This document shows, in pieces, positions 48,256-61,179 of a stretch of 64,000 nt of DNA. The notes below the pieces were generated by a model that saw only the letters and a program-made list of their open reading frames with translations, did no database searches and was not told where the DNA came from. The stretch is from Microcebus murinus. Lineage: Eukaryota > Chordata > Mammalia > Primates > Cheirogaleidae. The translations under genes were made by a program, and so were the position numbers. The stretch is taken from assembly GCF_040939455.1 (NCBI RefSeq), contig NC_134126.1, positions 434,001-498,000 of the forward strand. The letters run 5' to 3'. The stretch's first letter is position 1, and each line of letters starts with the position of its first letter.

Positions 48256-50146
48256 GTGGACACAGCCAGATCCGCACTGCGCCGTTCCTGCCCGTCTGCC
48301 GTGGGCGAGTGGACACTGCCAGATCCGCACTGCGCACTGCCTGACCGTCTGCCGTGGGTGAGTGGACACAGCCAGATCCGCACTGCGCCCTGCCTAACCG
48401 CCTGCCGTGGGTGAGTGGACACAGCAAGATCCGCACTGCGCCTTGCCTGCCCGTCTCCCGTGGGCGAGTGGACACAGCCACATCCGCACTGCGCCTTTCC
48501 TGCCCTTCTGCCGTGGGTGAGTGGACACAGCCAGATCCGCACTGCGCCCTGCCTGACCGTCTACCGTGGGTGAGTGGACACAGCCAGATCCGCACTGCTC
48601 CCTGCCTGACTGCTTGCCGTGGGTGAGTGGACACAGCCAGATCCGCACTGCGCCCTGCGTGTCCGCCTGCCGTGGGTGAGTGGACACAGCCAGATCCGCA
48701 CTGCGCCCTGCCTGCCCGTCTCCAGTGGGTGAGTGAACACAGCCAGATCCGCACTGCAGCTTGACTGTCTGTCTCCCGTCAGTGAGTGGACACAGCCAGA
48801 TCCGCACTGCGCCCTGCCTGCCCGTCTCCCGTGGGTGAGTGGACACAGCCGGATCCGCACTGCGCGCTGCCTGCCCCTCTGCCGTGGGCGAGTGGACACA
48901 GCCAGATCCGCACTGCGCCCTGTCTGACCGTCTGCCGTGGGTGAGTGGACACAGCCAGATCCGCACTGCGCCCTGCCTGCCCGTCTCCCGTGGGCGAGTG
49001 GACACAGCCAGATCCGCACTGCGCCCTACCTGCCCGTATCCCATGGGTGAGTGGACACAGCCAGATCCGCACTGCACCATTCCTGCCCGTCTCCCGTCAG
49101 TGAGTGGACACAGCCAGATCCGCACTGCGCCCTGCCTGCCCGTCTCCCGTGGGTGAGTGGACACAGCCAGATCCGCACTGCGCCCTTCCTGCCCGTCTCC
49201 CGTCAGTGAGTGGACACAGCCAGATCCGCACTGCGCCCTGCCTGCCCGTCTCCCGTGGGTGAGTGGACACAGCCAGATCCGCACTGCGCCCTTCCTGCCC
49301 GTCTCCCGTCGGTGAGTGGACACAGCCAGATCCGCACTGCGCCCTGCCTGCCCGTCTCCCGTGGACGAGTGGACACAGCCAGATCCGCACTGCGCCCTGC
49401 CTGCCCGACTGCCATGGGTGAGTGGACACAGCCAGATCCGCACTGCGCCCTACCTGCCCGTCTCCCGTGGGTTAGTGGACACAGCCAGATCCGCACTGCA
49501 CCCTGCCTGACCGTCCTTCGTGGGTGAGTGGACACCGCCAGATCCGCACTGCGCCCTGCCTGCCCGTCTCCCGTGGGTGAGTGGACACAGCCAGATCCGC
49601 ACTGCCCCCTGCCTGCCCGTCTCCCGTCAGTGAGTGGACACAGCCAGATCCGCACTGCGCCCTGCCTGACCGTCTCGCGTGGGTGAGTGGACACAGCCAC
49701 ATCCGCACTGCGCGCTGCCTGCCCGTCTCCCGTGGGCGAGTGGACACAGCCAGATCCGCACTGCGCCCTGTCTGCCCGCTGTCGTGGGCGAGTGGACACA
49801 GCCAAATCCGCACTGCGCCCTGCCTGACCGTCTGCCGTCGGTGAGTGGACACAGCCAGATCCACACTGCGCCCTGCCTGCCCGTCTGCCGTGGGCGAGTG
49901 GAGACAGCCAGATCCGCACTGCGCACTGCCTGACCGTCTGCCGTGGGTGAGTCGACACAGCCAGATCCGCACTGCGCCCTGCCTGACCGCCTGCTGTGGG
50001 TGAGTGGACACAGCCAGATCCGCACTGCGCCCTGCCTGCCCGTCTCCCGTGGGTGAGTGGACACAGCCAGATCCACACTGCGCCCTGCCTGACCGTCTGC
50101 CGTGGGCGAGTGGACACAGCCAGATCCGCACTGCGCCCTGCCTACC

Positions 50147-51592
50147 GTCTGCTGTGGGTGAGTGGACACAGCAAGATCCGCACTGCGCCCTGCCTGCCCC
50201 TATGCTGTGGGCGAGTGGACACAGCCAGATCCGCACTGCGCCCTGCCTGACCGTCTGCCGTGGGTGAGTGGACACAGCCAGATCTGCACTGCGCCCTGCC
50301 TGACCGCCTGCCGTGGATGAGTGGACACAGCCAGATCCGCACTGCGCCCTGCCTGCCCGTCTCCCGTGGGCGAGTGGACACAGCCAGATCCGCACTGCGC
50401 CCTGCCTGCCCTTCTGCCATGGGTGAGTGATCACAGCCAGATCCGCACTGCGCCCTGCCTGCCCGTCTCCCGTCAGTGAGTGGACACAGCCAGATCCGCA
50501 CTGCGCCCTACCTGCCCGTCTCCCGTGGGCGAGTGGAAACAGCCCGATCCGCACTGCGCTCTGCCTGCCCGTCTGCCGTGGGTGAGTGGACACAGCCAGA
50601 TCCGCACTGCGCCCTGCCTGCCCGTCTCCCGTCAGTGAGTGGACACAGCCATATTCGCACTGCGCCCTGCCTGCCCGTCTCCCGTGGGTGAGTGGACACA
50701 GCCATATCCGCACTGCGCGCTGCCTGCCCGTCTCCCATGGGCGAGTGGACACAGCCAGATCCGCACTGCGCCCTGCCTGCCCGTCTGTCATGGGCGAGTG
50801 GACACAGCCAGATCCGCACTGCGCCCTGCCTGAACGTCTGCCGTCGGTGAGTGGACACAGCCAGATCCACACTGCGCCCTGCCTGCCCGTCTGCCGTGGG
50901 CGAGTGAACACAGCCAGATCCGCACTGTGCACTGCCTGACCGTCTGCCGTGGGTGAGTGGACACAGCCAGATCCGCACTGCGCCTTGCCTGACCGCCTGC
51001 CGTGGGTGAGTGGACACAGCCAGATCCACACTGCGCCCTTCCTGCCCGTCTGCCGTGGGCGAGTGGACACAGCCAGATCCGCACTGCGCACTGCCTGACC
51101 GTCTGCCGTGGGTGAGTGGACACAGCCAGATCCGTACTGCGCCCTGCATAACCGCCTGCCGTGGGTGAGTGGACACAGCAAGGTCCGCACTGCGCCTTGC
51201 CTGCCCGTCTCCCGTGGGCGACTGGACACAGCCAGATCCTCACTGCGCCCTGCCTGCCCTTCTGCCGTGGGTGATTGGACACAGCCAGATCCGCACTGCG
51301 CCCTGCCTGACCGTCTGCCGTGGGTGAGTGGACACAGCCAGATCCGCACTGCGCCCTGCCTGACTGCTTGCCGTGGGTGAGTGGACACAGCCAGATCCGC
51401 ACAGCGCCCTGCCTGACCGCCTGCCGTGGGTGAGTGGACACAGCCAGATCCACACTGCGCTCTGCCTGCTCCTCTGCCGTGGGTTAGTGGACATAGCCAG
51501 ATCCACACAGCACCATCTCTGCCCATCTTCCGTGGGTGAGTGGACACAGCCGGATCCGCACTGCGCCCTGCCTGACCGTCTGCCGTGGGCGA
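50147..51592. repeat. Block E, copy 3
   Basis: This is the third copy of block E. The offset from copy 2 is 3,178 bp near 50200 and 3,337 bp from about 50586, so three monomers were gained or lost between the two points. It ends near 51592 after the divergent GACATAGCC monomer at about 51484. A one-base deletion in CTGCCTACCGTCTG (near 50138-50150) lies at its left edge. Confidence 0.8.
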
Positions 51593-52080
51593 GTGGATAC
51601 AGCCAGATCCGCACTGCGCCCTGTATGACCGTCTGCCGTGGGTGAGTGGACACAGCCAGATCCGCACTGCGCGCTGCCTGCCCCTCTCACGTGGGTGAGT
51701 GGACACAGCCAGATCCGCACTGCGCCTTGCCTGCCCGTCTCCCGTGGGCGAGCGGACACATCTAGATCCGCACTGCGCCCTGCCTGCCCGTCTCCCATGG
51801 TTGACTGGACACAGCCAGATCCGCACTGCGCCCTGCCTGCCCGTCTCCCGTGGGTGAGTGGACACAGCCAGATCCGCACTGCGCCCTGCCTGCCCGTCTC
51901 CCGTGGGTGTGTGGACAGAGCCAGATCCACACTGCGCCGTGCCTGCCCGTCTGCCGTGGGCGAGTGGACACTGCCAGATCCGCACTGCGCACTGCCTGAC
52001 CGTCTGCCGTGGGTGAGTGGACACAGCCAGATCCGCACTGCGCCCTGCCTAACCGCCTGCCGTGGGTGAGTGGACACAGC

Positions 52081-53352
52081 AAGATCCGCACTGCGCCTTG
52101 CCTGCCCGTCTCCCGTGGGCGAGTGGACACAGCCACATCCGCACTGCGCCTTTCCTGCCCTTCTGCCGTGGGTGAGTGGCCACAGCCAGATCCGCACTGC
52201 GCCCTGCCTGACCGTCTACCGTGGGTGAGTGGACACAGCCAGATCCGCACTGCGCCCTGCCTGACTGCTTGCCGTGGGTGAGTGGACACAGCCAGATCCG
52301 CACTGCGCCCTGCCTGCCCGTCTCCCGTGGGTGAGTGGAAACAGCCAGATCCGCACTGCGCGCTGCCTGCCCGTCTCCCGTGTGCGAGTGGACACAGCCA
52401 GATACGCACTACGCCCTGCCTGACCGTCTGCCGTGTGTGAGTGGACACAGCCAGATCCGCACTGCGCCCTGCCTGCCCGTCTCCTGTGGGTGAGTGGACA
52501 CAGCCAGATCCGCACTGCGCCCTGCCTGACCGTCTGCCGTGGGTGAGTGGACACAGCCAGATCCGCACTGCGCCCTGCCTGACCGCCTGCCGTGGGTGAG
52601 TAGACACAGCCAGATCCGCACTGCGCCCTGCCTGCCCGTCTTCCGGGGGCGAGTGGACACAGCCAGATCCGCACTGCGCCCTGCCTGCCCTTCTGCCGTG
52701 GGTGAGTGGACACAGCCAGATCCGCACAGTGCCCTGCCTGACCGTCTGCCGTGGGTGTGTGGACACAGCCAGATCCACACTGCGCCCTGCCTGCCCGTCT
52801 GCCGTGGGTGAGTGGACACAGCCAGATCCGCACTGCGTCCTGCCTGACCGTCTCCCGTGGGTGAGTGGACACAGCCAGATCCGCACTGCGCCCTGCCTGC
52901 CCGTCTCCCGTGGGTGAGTGGACACAGCCAGATCCGCACTGCACCTTGCCTGCCCGTCTCCCGTCAGTGAGTGGACACAGCCAGATCCGCACTGAGCCCT
53001 GCCTGCCCGTCTCCCGTGGGTCAGTGGACACAGCCAGATCCGCACTGCGCCCTGCCTGCCCGTCTCCCGAGGGTGAGTGGACACAGCCAGATCCGCACTG
53101 CGCCCTGCCTGCCCGTCTCCCGTGGGTGAGTGGACACAGCCAGATCCGCACTGCGCGCTGCCTGCCCGTCTGTCGTGGGCGAGTGGACACAGCCATATCC
53201 GCACTACGCCCTGCCTGACCGTCTGCCGTGGGTGAGTGGACAAAGCCAGATCCACACTGCGCCCTGCCTGCCCATCTCCCGTGGGCGAGCGGACACAGCC
53301 AGATCCGCACTGCGCCCTGCCTGACCGTCTACCGTAGGTGAGTGGACACAGC
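52081..53352. repeat. 24-monomer tandem higher-order unit, first
   Basis: This 1,272-bp unit (24 x 53) begins at AAGATCCGC and is followed directly by a near-copy at 53353-54677. Landmarks in order are CCACATCCGCACTGCGCCTT (about 52132), CTGACTGCTTGCCG (about 52260), GGAAACAGCC (about 52336), TTCCGGGGGCGAG (about 52642) and GGACAAAGCC (about 53237). About five substitutions separate it from the second unit. Confidence 0.88.
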
Positions 53353-54677
53353 AAGATCCGCACTGCGCCTTGCCTGCCCGTCTCCCGTGGGCGAGTGGAC
53401 ACAGCCACATCCGCACTGCGCCTTTCCTGCCCTTCTGCCGTGGGTGAGTGGACACAGCCAGATCCGCACTGCGCCCTGCCTGACCGTCTACCGTGGGTGA
53501 GTGGACACAGCCAGATCCGCACTGCGCCCTGCCTGACTGCTTGCCGTGGGTGAGTGGACACAGCCAGATCCGCACTGCGCCCTGCGTGTCCGCCTGCCGT
53601 GGGTGAGTGGACACAGCCAGATCCGCACTGCGCCCTGCCTGCCCGTCTCCCGTGGGTGAGTGGAAACAGCCAGATCCGCACTGCGCGCTGCCTGCCCGTC
53701 TCCCGTGTGCGAGTGGACACAGCCAGATACGCACTACGCCCTGCCTGACCGTCTGCCGTGTGTGAGTGGACACAGCCAGATCCGCACTGCGCCCTGCCTG
53801 CCCGTCTCCTGTGGGTGAGTGGACACAGCCAGATCCGCACTGCGCCCTGCCTGACCGTCTGCCGTGGGTGAGTGGACACAGCCAGATCCGCACTGCGCCC
53901 TGCCTGACCGCCTGCCGTGGGTGAGTGGACACAGCCAGATCCGCACTGCGCCCTGCCTGCCCGTCTTCCGGGGGCGAGTGGACACAGCCAGATCCGCACT
54001 GCGCCCTGCCTGCCCTTCTGCCGTGGGTGAGTGGACACAGCCAGATCCGCACAGTGCCCTGCCTGACCGTCTGCCGTGGGTGTGTGGACACAGCCAGATC
54101 CACACTGCGCCCTGCCTGCCCGTCTGCCGTGGGTGAGTGGACACAGCCAGATCCGCACTGCGTCCTGCCTGACCGTCTCCCGTGGGTGAGTGGACACAGC
54201 CAGATCCGCACTGCGCCCTGCCTGCCCGTCTCCCGTGGGTGAGTGGACACTGCCAGATCCGCACTGCACCTTGCCTGCCCGTCTCCCGTCAGTGAGTGGA
54301 CACAGCCAGATCCGCACTGAGCCCTGCCTGCCCGTCTCCCGTGGGTGAGTGGACACAGCCAGATCCGCACTGCGCCCTGCCTGCCCGTCTCCCAATGGTG
54401 AGTGGACACAGCCAGATCCGCACTGCGCCCTGCCTGCCCGTCTCCCGTGGGTGAGTGGACACAGCCAGATCCGCACTGCGCGCTGCCTGCCCGTCTGTCG
54501 TGGGCGAGTGGACACAGCCATATCCGCACTACGCCCTGCCTGACCGTCTGCCGTGGGTGAGTGGACAAAGCCAGATCCACACTGCGCCCTGCCTGCCCGT
54601 CTCCCGTGGGCGAGCGGACACAGCCAGATCCGCACTGCGCCCTGCCTGACCGTCTACCGTAGGTGAGTGGACACAGC
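53353..54677. repeat. 25-monomer tandem higher-order unit, second
   Basis: This 1,325-bp unit (25 x 53) directly follows its 24-monomer partner and has one additional monomer, CTGCGTGTCCGCC near 53584, also found at about 48656. After that monomer the offset to the first unit becomes 1,325 bp and holds to 54677. Private differences include CTCCCAATGGTG near 54390 and GACACTGCC near 54247. A head-to-tail pair differing by one monomer is what unequal exchange would leave. Confidence 0.88.
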
Positions 54678-56449
54678 CAGATCCGCACTGCGCCCTGCCT
54701 GCCCGTCTGCCGTGGGAGAGTGGACACAGCCAGATCCGCACTGCGCCCTGCCTGACCGTCTGCTGTGGGTGAGTGGACACAGCCAGATCCACAATGCGCC
54801 CTGCCTGCCCCTATGCTGTGGGCGAGTTGACACAGCCAGATCCGCACTGCGGCCTGCCTGACCGTCTGCCGTGGGCGAGTGGACACAGCCAGATCTGCAC
54901 TGCGCCCTGCCTGACCGCCTGCCGTGGGTGAGTGGACACAGCCAGATCCGCACTGCGCCCTGCCTGCCCGTCTCCTGTGGGCGAGTGGACACAGCCAGAT
55001 CCGCACTGCGCCCTGCCTGCCCTTCTGCCGTGGGTGAGTGAAAACAGCCAGATCCGCACTGCGCGCTGCCTGCCCGTCTCCCGTCAGTGAGTGGACACAG
55101 CCAGATCCGCACTGCGCCCTACCTGCCCGTCTCCCGTGGGCGAGGGGACACAGCCCGTTCCGCAGTGCGCTCTGCCTGCCCGTCTGCCGTGGGTGAGTGG
55201 ACACAGCCAGATCCACACTGCGCCCTGCCTTACCGCCTGCCGTGGGTGAGTGGACACAGCCAGATCCGCACTGCGCCCTGCCTGCCCGTCACCCGTGGGC
55301 GAGTGGACACAGCCAGATCCGCACTGCGCCCTGCCTGACCGCCTGCCGTGGGTGAGTGGACACAGCCAGATCCGCACTGCGCCCTGCCTGCCCGTCTCCC
55401 GTGGGCGAATGGACACAGCCAGATCCGCACTGCGCCCTGCCTGCCCTTCTGCCGTGGGTGAGTGGACACAGCCAGATCCGCACTGCGCCCTGCCTGACCG
55501 TCTGCCGTGGGTGAGTGGACACAGCCAGATCCGCACTGCGCCCTGCCTTACCGCCTGCCGTGGGTGAGTGGACACAGCCAGATCCGCACTGCGCCCTGCC
55601 TGCCCGTCTTCCGGGGGCGAGTGGACACAGCCAGATCCGCACTGCGACCTGCCTGCCCTTCTGCCGTGGGTGAGTGGACACAGCCAGATCCGCACTGCGC
55701 CCTGCCTGCCCTTCTGCCGTGGGTGTGTGGACACAGCCAGATCCACACTGCGCCCTGCCTGCCCGTCTCCCGTGGGTGAGTGGACACAGCCAGATCCGCA
55801 CTGCACCTTGCCTGCCCGTCTGTCGTCAGTGAGTGGACACAGCCAGATCCGCACTGCGCCCTGCCTGCCCCTATGCTGTGGGCGAGTGGACACAGCCAGA
55901 TCCGCACTGCGCTCTGCCTGCCCGTCTCCCGTGGGCGAGTGGACACAGCCAGATCCGCACTGCGCCCTGTCTGCCCGCTGTCGTGGGCGAGTGGACACAG
56001 CCAAATCCGCACTGCGCCCTGCCTGACCGTCTGCCGTCGGTGAGTGGACACAGCCAGATCCACACTGCGCCCTGCCTGCCCGTCTGCCGTGGGCGAGTGG
56101 AGACAGCCAGATCCGCACTGCGCACTGCCTGACCGTCTGCCATGGGTGAGTCGACACAGCCAGATCCGCACTGCGCCCTGCCTGACCGCCTGCTGTGGGT
56201 GAGTGGACACAGCCAGATCCGCACTGCGCCCTGCCTGACCGCCTGCTGTGGGTGAGTGGACACAGCCAGATCCGCACTGCGCCCTGCCTGCCCGTCTCCC
56301 GTCGGTGAGTGGACACAGCCAGATCCACACTGCGCCCTGCCTGCCCGTCTGCCGTGGGCGAGTGGAGACAGCCAGATCCGCACTGCGCACTGCCTGACCG
56401 TCTGCCGTGGGTGAGTCGACACAGCCAGATCCGCACTGCGCCCTGCCCG
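54678..56449. repeat. Zone III array stretch
   Basis: This is ordinary satellite with mixed landmarks: TTCCGGGGGCGAG near 55610, the 52-bp CCCGCTGTCGTGG monomer at 55976 (the rightmost in the window), and several CTGCTGTGGG monomers near 54765, 55870, 56190 and 56245. GGCGAGGGGACACAGCC near 55140 is private. I see no gene and no long near-perfect partner. Confidence 0.8.
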
Positions 56450-58035
56450 ACCGTCTGCTGTGGGTGAGTGGACACAGCAAGATCCGCACTGCGCCCTGCC
56501 TGCCCCTATGCTGTGGGCGAGTGGACACAGCCAGATCCGCACTGCGCCCTGCCTGACTGTCTGCCGTGGGTGAGTGGACACAGCCAGATCTGCACTGCGC
56601 CCTGCCTGACCGCCTGCCGTGGATGAGTGGACACAGCCAGATCCGCACTGCGCCCTGCCTGCCCGTCTCCCGTGGGCGAGTGGACACAGCCAGATCCGCA
56701 CTGCGCCCTGCCTGCCCTTCTGCCATGGGTGAGTGAACACAGCCAGATCCGCACTGCGCCCTGCCTGCCCGTCTCCCGTCAGTGAGTGGACACAGCCAGA
56801 TCCGCACTGCGCCCTACCTGCCCGTCTCCCGTGGGCGAGTGGAAACAGCCCGATCCGCACTGCGCTCTGCCTGCCCGTCTGCCGTGGGCGAGTGGACACA
56901 GCCAGATCCGCACTGCGCCCTGCCTGCCCGTCTGTCATGGGCGAGTGGACACAGCCAGATCCGCACTGCGCCCTGCCTGACCGTCTGCCGTGGGTGAGTG
57001 GACACAGCCAGATCCACACTGCGCCCTGCCTGCCCGTCTGCCGTGGGCGAGTGAACACAGCCAGATCCGCACTGTGCACTGCCTGACCGTCTGCCGTGGG
57101 TGAGTGGACACAGCCAGATCCGCACTGCGCCTTGCCTGACCGCCTGCCGTGGGTGAGTGGACACAGCCAGATCCACACTGCGCCCTTCCTGCCCGTCTGC
57201 CGTGGGCGAGTGGACACAGCCAGATCCGCACTGCGCACTGCCTGACCGTCTGCCGTGGGTGAGTGGACACAGCCAGATCCGTACTGCGCCCTGCATAACC
57301 GCCTGCCGTGGGTGAGTGGACACAGCAAACTCCGCACTGCGCCTTGCCTGCCCGTCTCCCGTGGGCGACTGGACACAGCCAGATCCTCACTGCGCCCTGC
57401 CTGCCCTTCTGCCGTGGGTGAGTGGACACAGCCAGATCCGCACTGCGCCCTGCCTGACCGTCTGCCGTGGGTGAGTGGACACAGCCAGATCCGCACTGCA
57501 CCCTGCCTGCCCGTCTCCCGTGGGTGAGTGGACACAGCCAGATCCACACTGCGCCCTGCCTGACCGTCTGCCGTGGGCGAATGGACACAGCCAGATCCGC
57601 ACTGCGCCCTGCCTGACCGTCTGCTGTGGGTGAGTGGACACAGCAAGATCCGCACTGCGCCCTGCCTGCCCCTATGCTGTGGGCGAGTGGACACAGCCAG
57701 ATCCGCACTGCGCCCTGCCTGACCGTCTGCCGTGGGTGAGTGGACACAGCCAGATCTGCACTGCGCCCTGCCTGACCGCCTGCCGTGGATGAGTGGACAC
57801 AGCCAGATCCGCACTGCGCCCTGCCTGCCCGTCTCCCGTGGGCGAGTGGACACAGCCAGATCCGCACTGCGCCCTGCCTGCCCTTCTGCCATGGGTGAGT
57901 GAACACAGCCAGATCCGCACTGCGCCCTGCCTGCCCGTCTCCCGTCAGTGAGTGGACACAGCCAGATCCGCACTGCGCCCTACCTGCCCGTCTCTTGTGG
58001 GCGAGTGGAAACAGCCCGATCCACACTGCGCTCTG
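56450..58035. repeat. Block E copies 4 and 5, as a 22-monomer tandem pair
   Basis: The CTATGCTGTGGG monomers at 56505 and 57671 lie 1,166 bp apart (exactly 22 x 53). About 430-450 bp around them (from near 56450 and 57616) match closely, including GTCTGCCATGGGTGAGTGAA and GGAAACAGCCCGATCC. Between them, 56.9-57.5 kb resembles the right part of block E (GTGAACACAGCC near 57049, CTGCATAACCGCC near 57289). Edges are approximate. Confidence 0.78.
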
Positions 58036-58719
58036 CCTGCCCGTCTGCCGTGGGTGAGTGGACACAGCCAGATCCGCACTGCGCCCTGCCTGCCCGTCTC
58101 CCGTCAGTGAGTGGACACAGCCATATTCGCACTGCGCCCTGCCTGCCCGTCTCCCGTGGGTGAGTGGACACAGCCATATCCGCACTGCGCGCTGCCTGCC
58201 CGTCTCCCATGGGCGAGTGGACACAGCCAGATCCGCACTGCGCCCTGCCTGCCCGTCTCCCGTGGGCGAGTGGAAACAGCCAGATCCGCACTGCGCCCTG
58301 CCTGCCCGTCTTTCGTGGGCGAGTGGACACAGCCAGTTCCGCACTGCGCCCTGCCTGCCCGTCTGCCGTGGGTGAGTGGACACAGCCAGATCCGCACTGC
58401 GCCCTGCCTTACCCTCTCCCGTGGGTGAGTGGACACAGCCAGATCCGCACTGCGCCCTGCCTGACCGTCTGCCGTCGGTGAGTGGACACAGCCAGATTCG
58501 CACTGCACCTTGCCTGCCCGTCTCCCGTCAGTGAGTGGACACAGCCAGATCCACACTGCGCCCTGCCTGCCCGTCTCCCGTGGGTGAGTGGACACAGCCA
58601 GATCCGCACTGCGTGCTGCCTGCCCGTCTCCCGTGGGCGAGCGGAAACAGCCAGATCTGCACTGCGCGCTGCCTGCCCGTCTGTCGTGGGCGAGTGGACA
58701 CAGCCATATCCGCACTGCG

Positions 58720-59365
58720 CCCTGCCTGCCCGTCTGCCGTGGGTGAGTGGACACAGCCAGATCCACACTGCGCCCTGCCTGCCCGTCTGCCGTGGGTGAG
58801 TGGACATAGCCAGATCCGCACTGCGCCCTGCCTGACCCTCTCCCGTGGGTGAGTGGACACAGCCAGATCCGCACTGCACCTTGCCTGCCCTTCTCCCGTC
58901 AGTGAGTGGACACAGCCAGATCCGCACTGCGCCCTGCCTGCCCGTCTCCCGTGGGTGAGTGGACACAGCCAGATCCGCACTGCGCGCTGCCTGCCCGTCT
59001 CCCGTGGGCGAGTGGAAACAGCCAGATCCGCACTGCGCCCTGCCTTCCCGTCTTTCGTGGGCGAGTGGACACAGCCATATCCGCACTGCGCCCTGCCTGC
59101 CCGTCTGCCGTGGGTGAGTGGACACAGCCAGATCCGCACTGCGCCCTGCCTGACCCTCTCCCGTGGGTGAGTGGACACAGCCAGATCCGCACTGCGCCCT
59201 GCCTGACCGTCTGCCGTCGGTGAGTGGACACAGCCAGATCCACACTGCGCCCTGCCTGCCCGTCTGCCGTGGGCGAGCGGACACAGCCAGATCCGCACTG
59301 CGCCCTGCCTCACCGTCTGCCGTAGGTGAGTGGACAAGCCAGATCCGCACTGCGCCCTGCCTGCC
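58720..59365. repeat. 645-bp block, copy 1 (52-monomer offset)
   Basis: This block matches 61476-62121 at exactly 2,756 bp (52 x 53). Landmarks in order are GGACATAGCCAGATCCGC near 58803, CCTTCTCCCGTCAG near 58888, CTTTCGTGGGCG near 59051 and a 52-bp monomer with GGACAAGCCAG near 59333. The shared one-base deletion confirms common origin. The match is lost near 59370. Confidence 0.85.
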
Positions 59366-60350
59366 CGTCTGCTGTGGGTGAGTGGACACAGCCAGATCCA
59401 CACTGCGTCCTGCCTGTCCCTATGCTGTGGGTGAGTGGACACAGCCAGATCCGCACTGCGCCCTGCCTGACCGTCTGCCGTGTGTGAGTGGACACAGCCA
59501 GATCTGCACTGCGCCCTGCCTGACCGCCTGCCGTGGGTGAGTGGACACAGCCAGATCCACACTGCGCCCTGCCTTTCCGTCTCCCGTGGGCGAGTGGACA
59601 CAGCCAGATCCGCACTGCGCCCTGTCTGCCCTTCTGCCGTGGGTGAGTGAACACAGCCAGATCCGCACTGCGCCCTACCTGCCCGTCTCCCGTCAGTGAG
59701 TGGACACAGCCAGATCCGCACTGCGCCTTACCTGCCCGTCTCCCGTGGGCGAGTGGACACAGCCCGATCCGCACTGCGCTCTGCCTGCCCGTCTGCCGTG
59801 GGTGAGTGGACACAGCCAGATCCGCACTGCGCCTTGCCTGCCCGTCTCCCGTCAGTGAGTGGACACAGCCAGATCCGCACTGCGCCCCTGCCTGCCCGTC
59901 TCCCGTCGGGGAGTGGACACAGCCAGATCCGCACTGCGCCCTGCCTGCCCGTCTCCAGTGGGCGAGTGGACACAGCCAGATCCGCACTGCGCCCTGCCTG
60001 CCCATCTCCAGTGGGCGAGTGGACTCAGCCAGATCCACACTGCGCCCTGCCTGCCCGTCTGCCGTGGGTGAGTGGACACAGCCAGATCCGCACTGCGCCC
60101 TGCCTGACCGTCTCCCGTGGGTGTGTGGACACAGCCAGATCCGCAATGCGCCCTGCCTGCCCGTCTCCCGTGGGTGAGTGGACACAGCCAGATTCGCACT
60201 GCACCTTGCCTGCCCGTCTCCCGTCAGTGAGTGGACACAGCCAGATCCGCACTGTGCCCTGCCTGCCCGTCTCCCGTGGGTGAGTGGACACAGTCAGATC
60301 CGCACTGCGCGCTGCCTGCCCGTCTCCCGTGGGCGAGTAGAAACAGCCAG
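59340..60350. repeat. Zone IV 1-kb block, copy 1
   Basis: This block matches 63320-64000. The offset is 3,975 bp (75 monomers) around 59340-59470 and 3,657 bp (69 monomers) from about 59800, so six monomers present here are missing from the right copy. Landmarks are TGTCCCTATGCTGTGGG near 59415, GCGCCCCTGCC (one extra C, near 59883), GTCGGGGAGTGG near 59905 and two GGACTCAGCC-type variants near 60022. Confidence 0.84.
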
Positions 60351-61179
60351 ATCCGCACTGCGCACTGCCTGCCCGTCTGTCATGGGCGAGAGGACACAGC
60401 CATATCCGCACTGCGCCCTGCCTGCCCGTCTGCCGTGGGTGAGTGGACACCGCCAGATCCGCACTGCGCCCTGCCTGCCCGTCTCCCGTGGGTGAGTGGA
60501 CACAGCCAGATCCGCACTGCGCCCTGCCTGCCCTTCTGCCGTGGGTGAGTGAACACAGCCAGATCCGCACTGCGCCCTGCCTGCCCGTCTGTCGTGGGCG
60601 AGTGGACACAGCCAGATCCGCAATGCGCGCTGCCTGCCCGTCTGTCGTGGGCGAGTGGACACAGCCATATCCGCACTGTGCCCTGCCTGCCCGTCTGCCG
60701 TGGGTGAGTGGACACAGCCAGATCCACACTGCGCCCTGCCTGCCCGTCTGCCGTGGGTGAGTGGACACAGCCAGATCCGCACTGCGCCCTGCCTGACCCT
60801 CTCCCGTGGGTGAGTTGACACAGCCAGATCCGCACTGCGCCCTGCTTGCCCGTCTCCCGTGGGCGAGAGGACACAGCCAGATCCGCACTGCGCGCTGCCT
60901 AACCGTCTTCCGTGGGCGAGTGGACACAGCCAGATCCGCACTGCGCGCTGCCTGCCCGTCTGTCGTGGGCGAGTGGACACAGCCATATCCGCACTACGCC
61001 CTGCCTGACCGTCTGCCGTGGGTGAGTGGACACAGCGAGATCCACACTGCGCCCTGCCTGCCCGTCTGCCGTGGGCGAGCAGACACAGCCAGATCCGCAC
61101 TGTGCACTGCCTGACCATCTGCCGTGGGTGAGTGTACACAGCCATATCCGCACTGCGCCCTGCTTGCCCGTCTGCCGTG

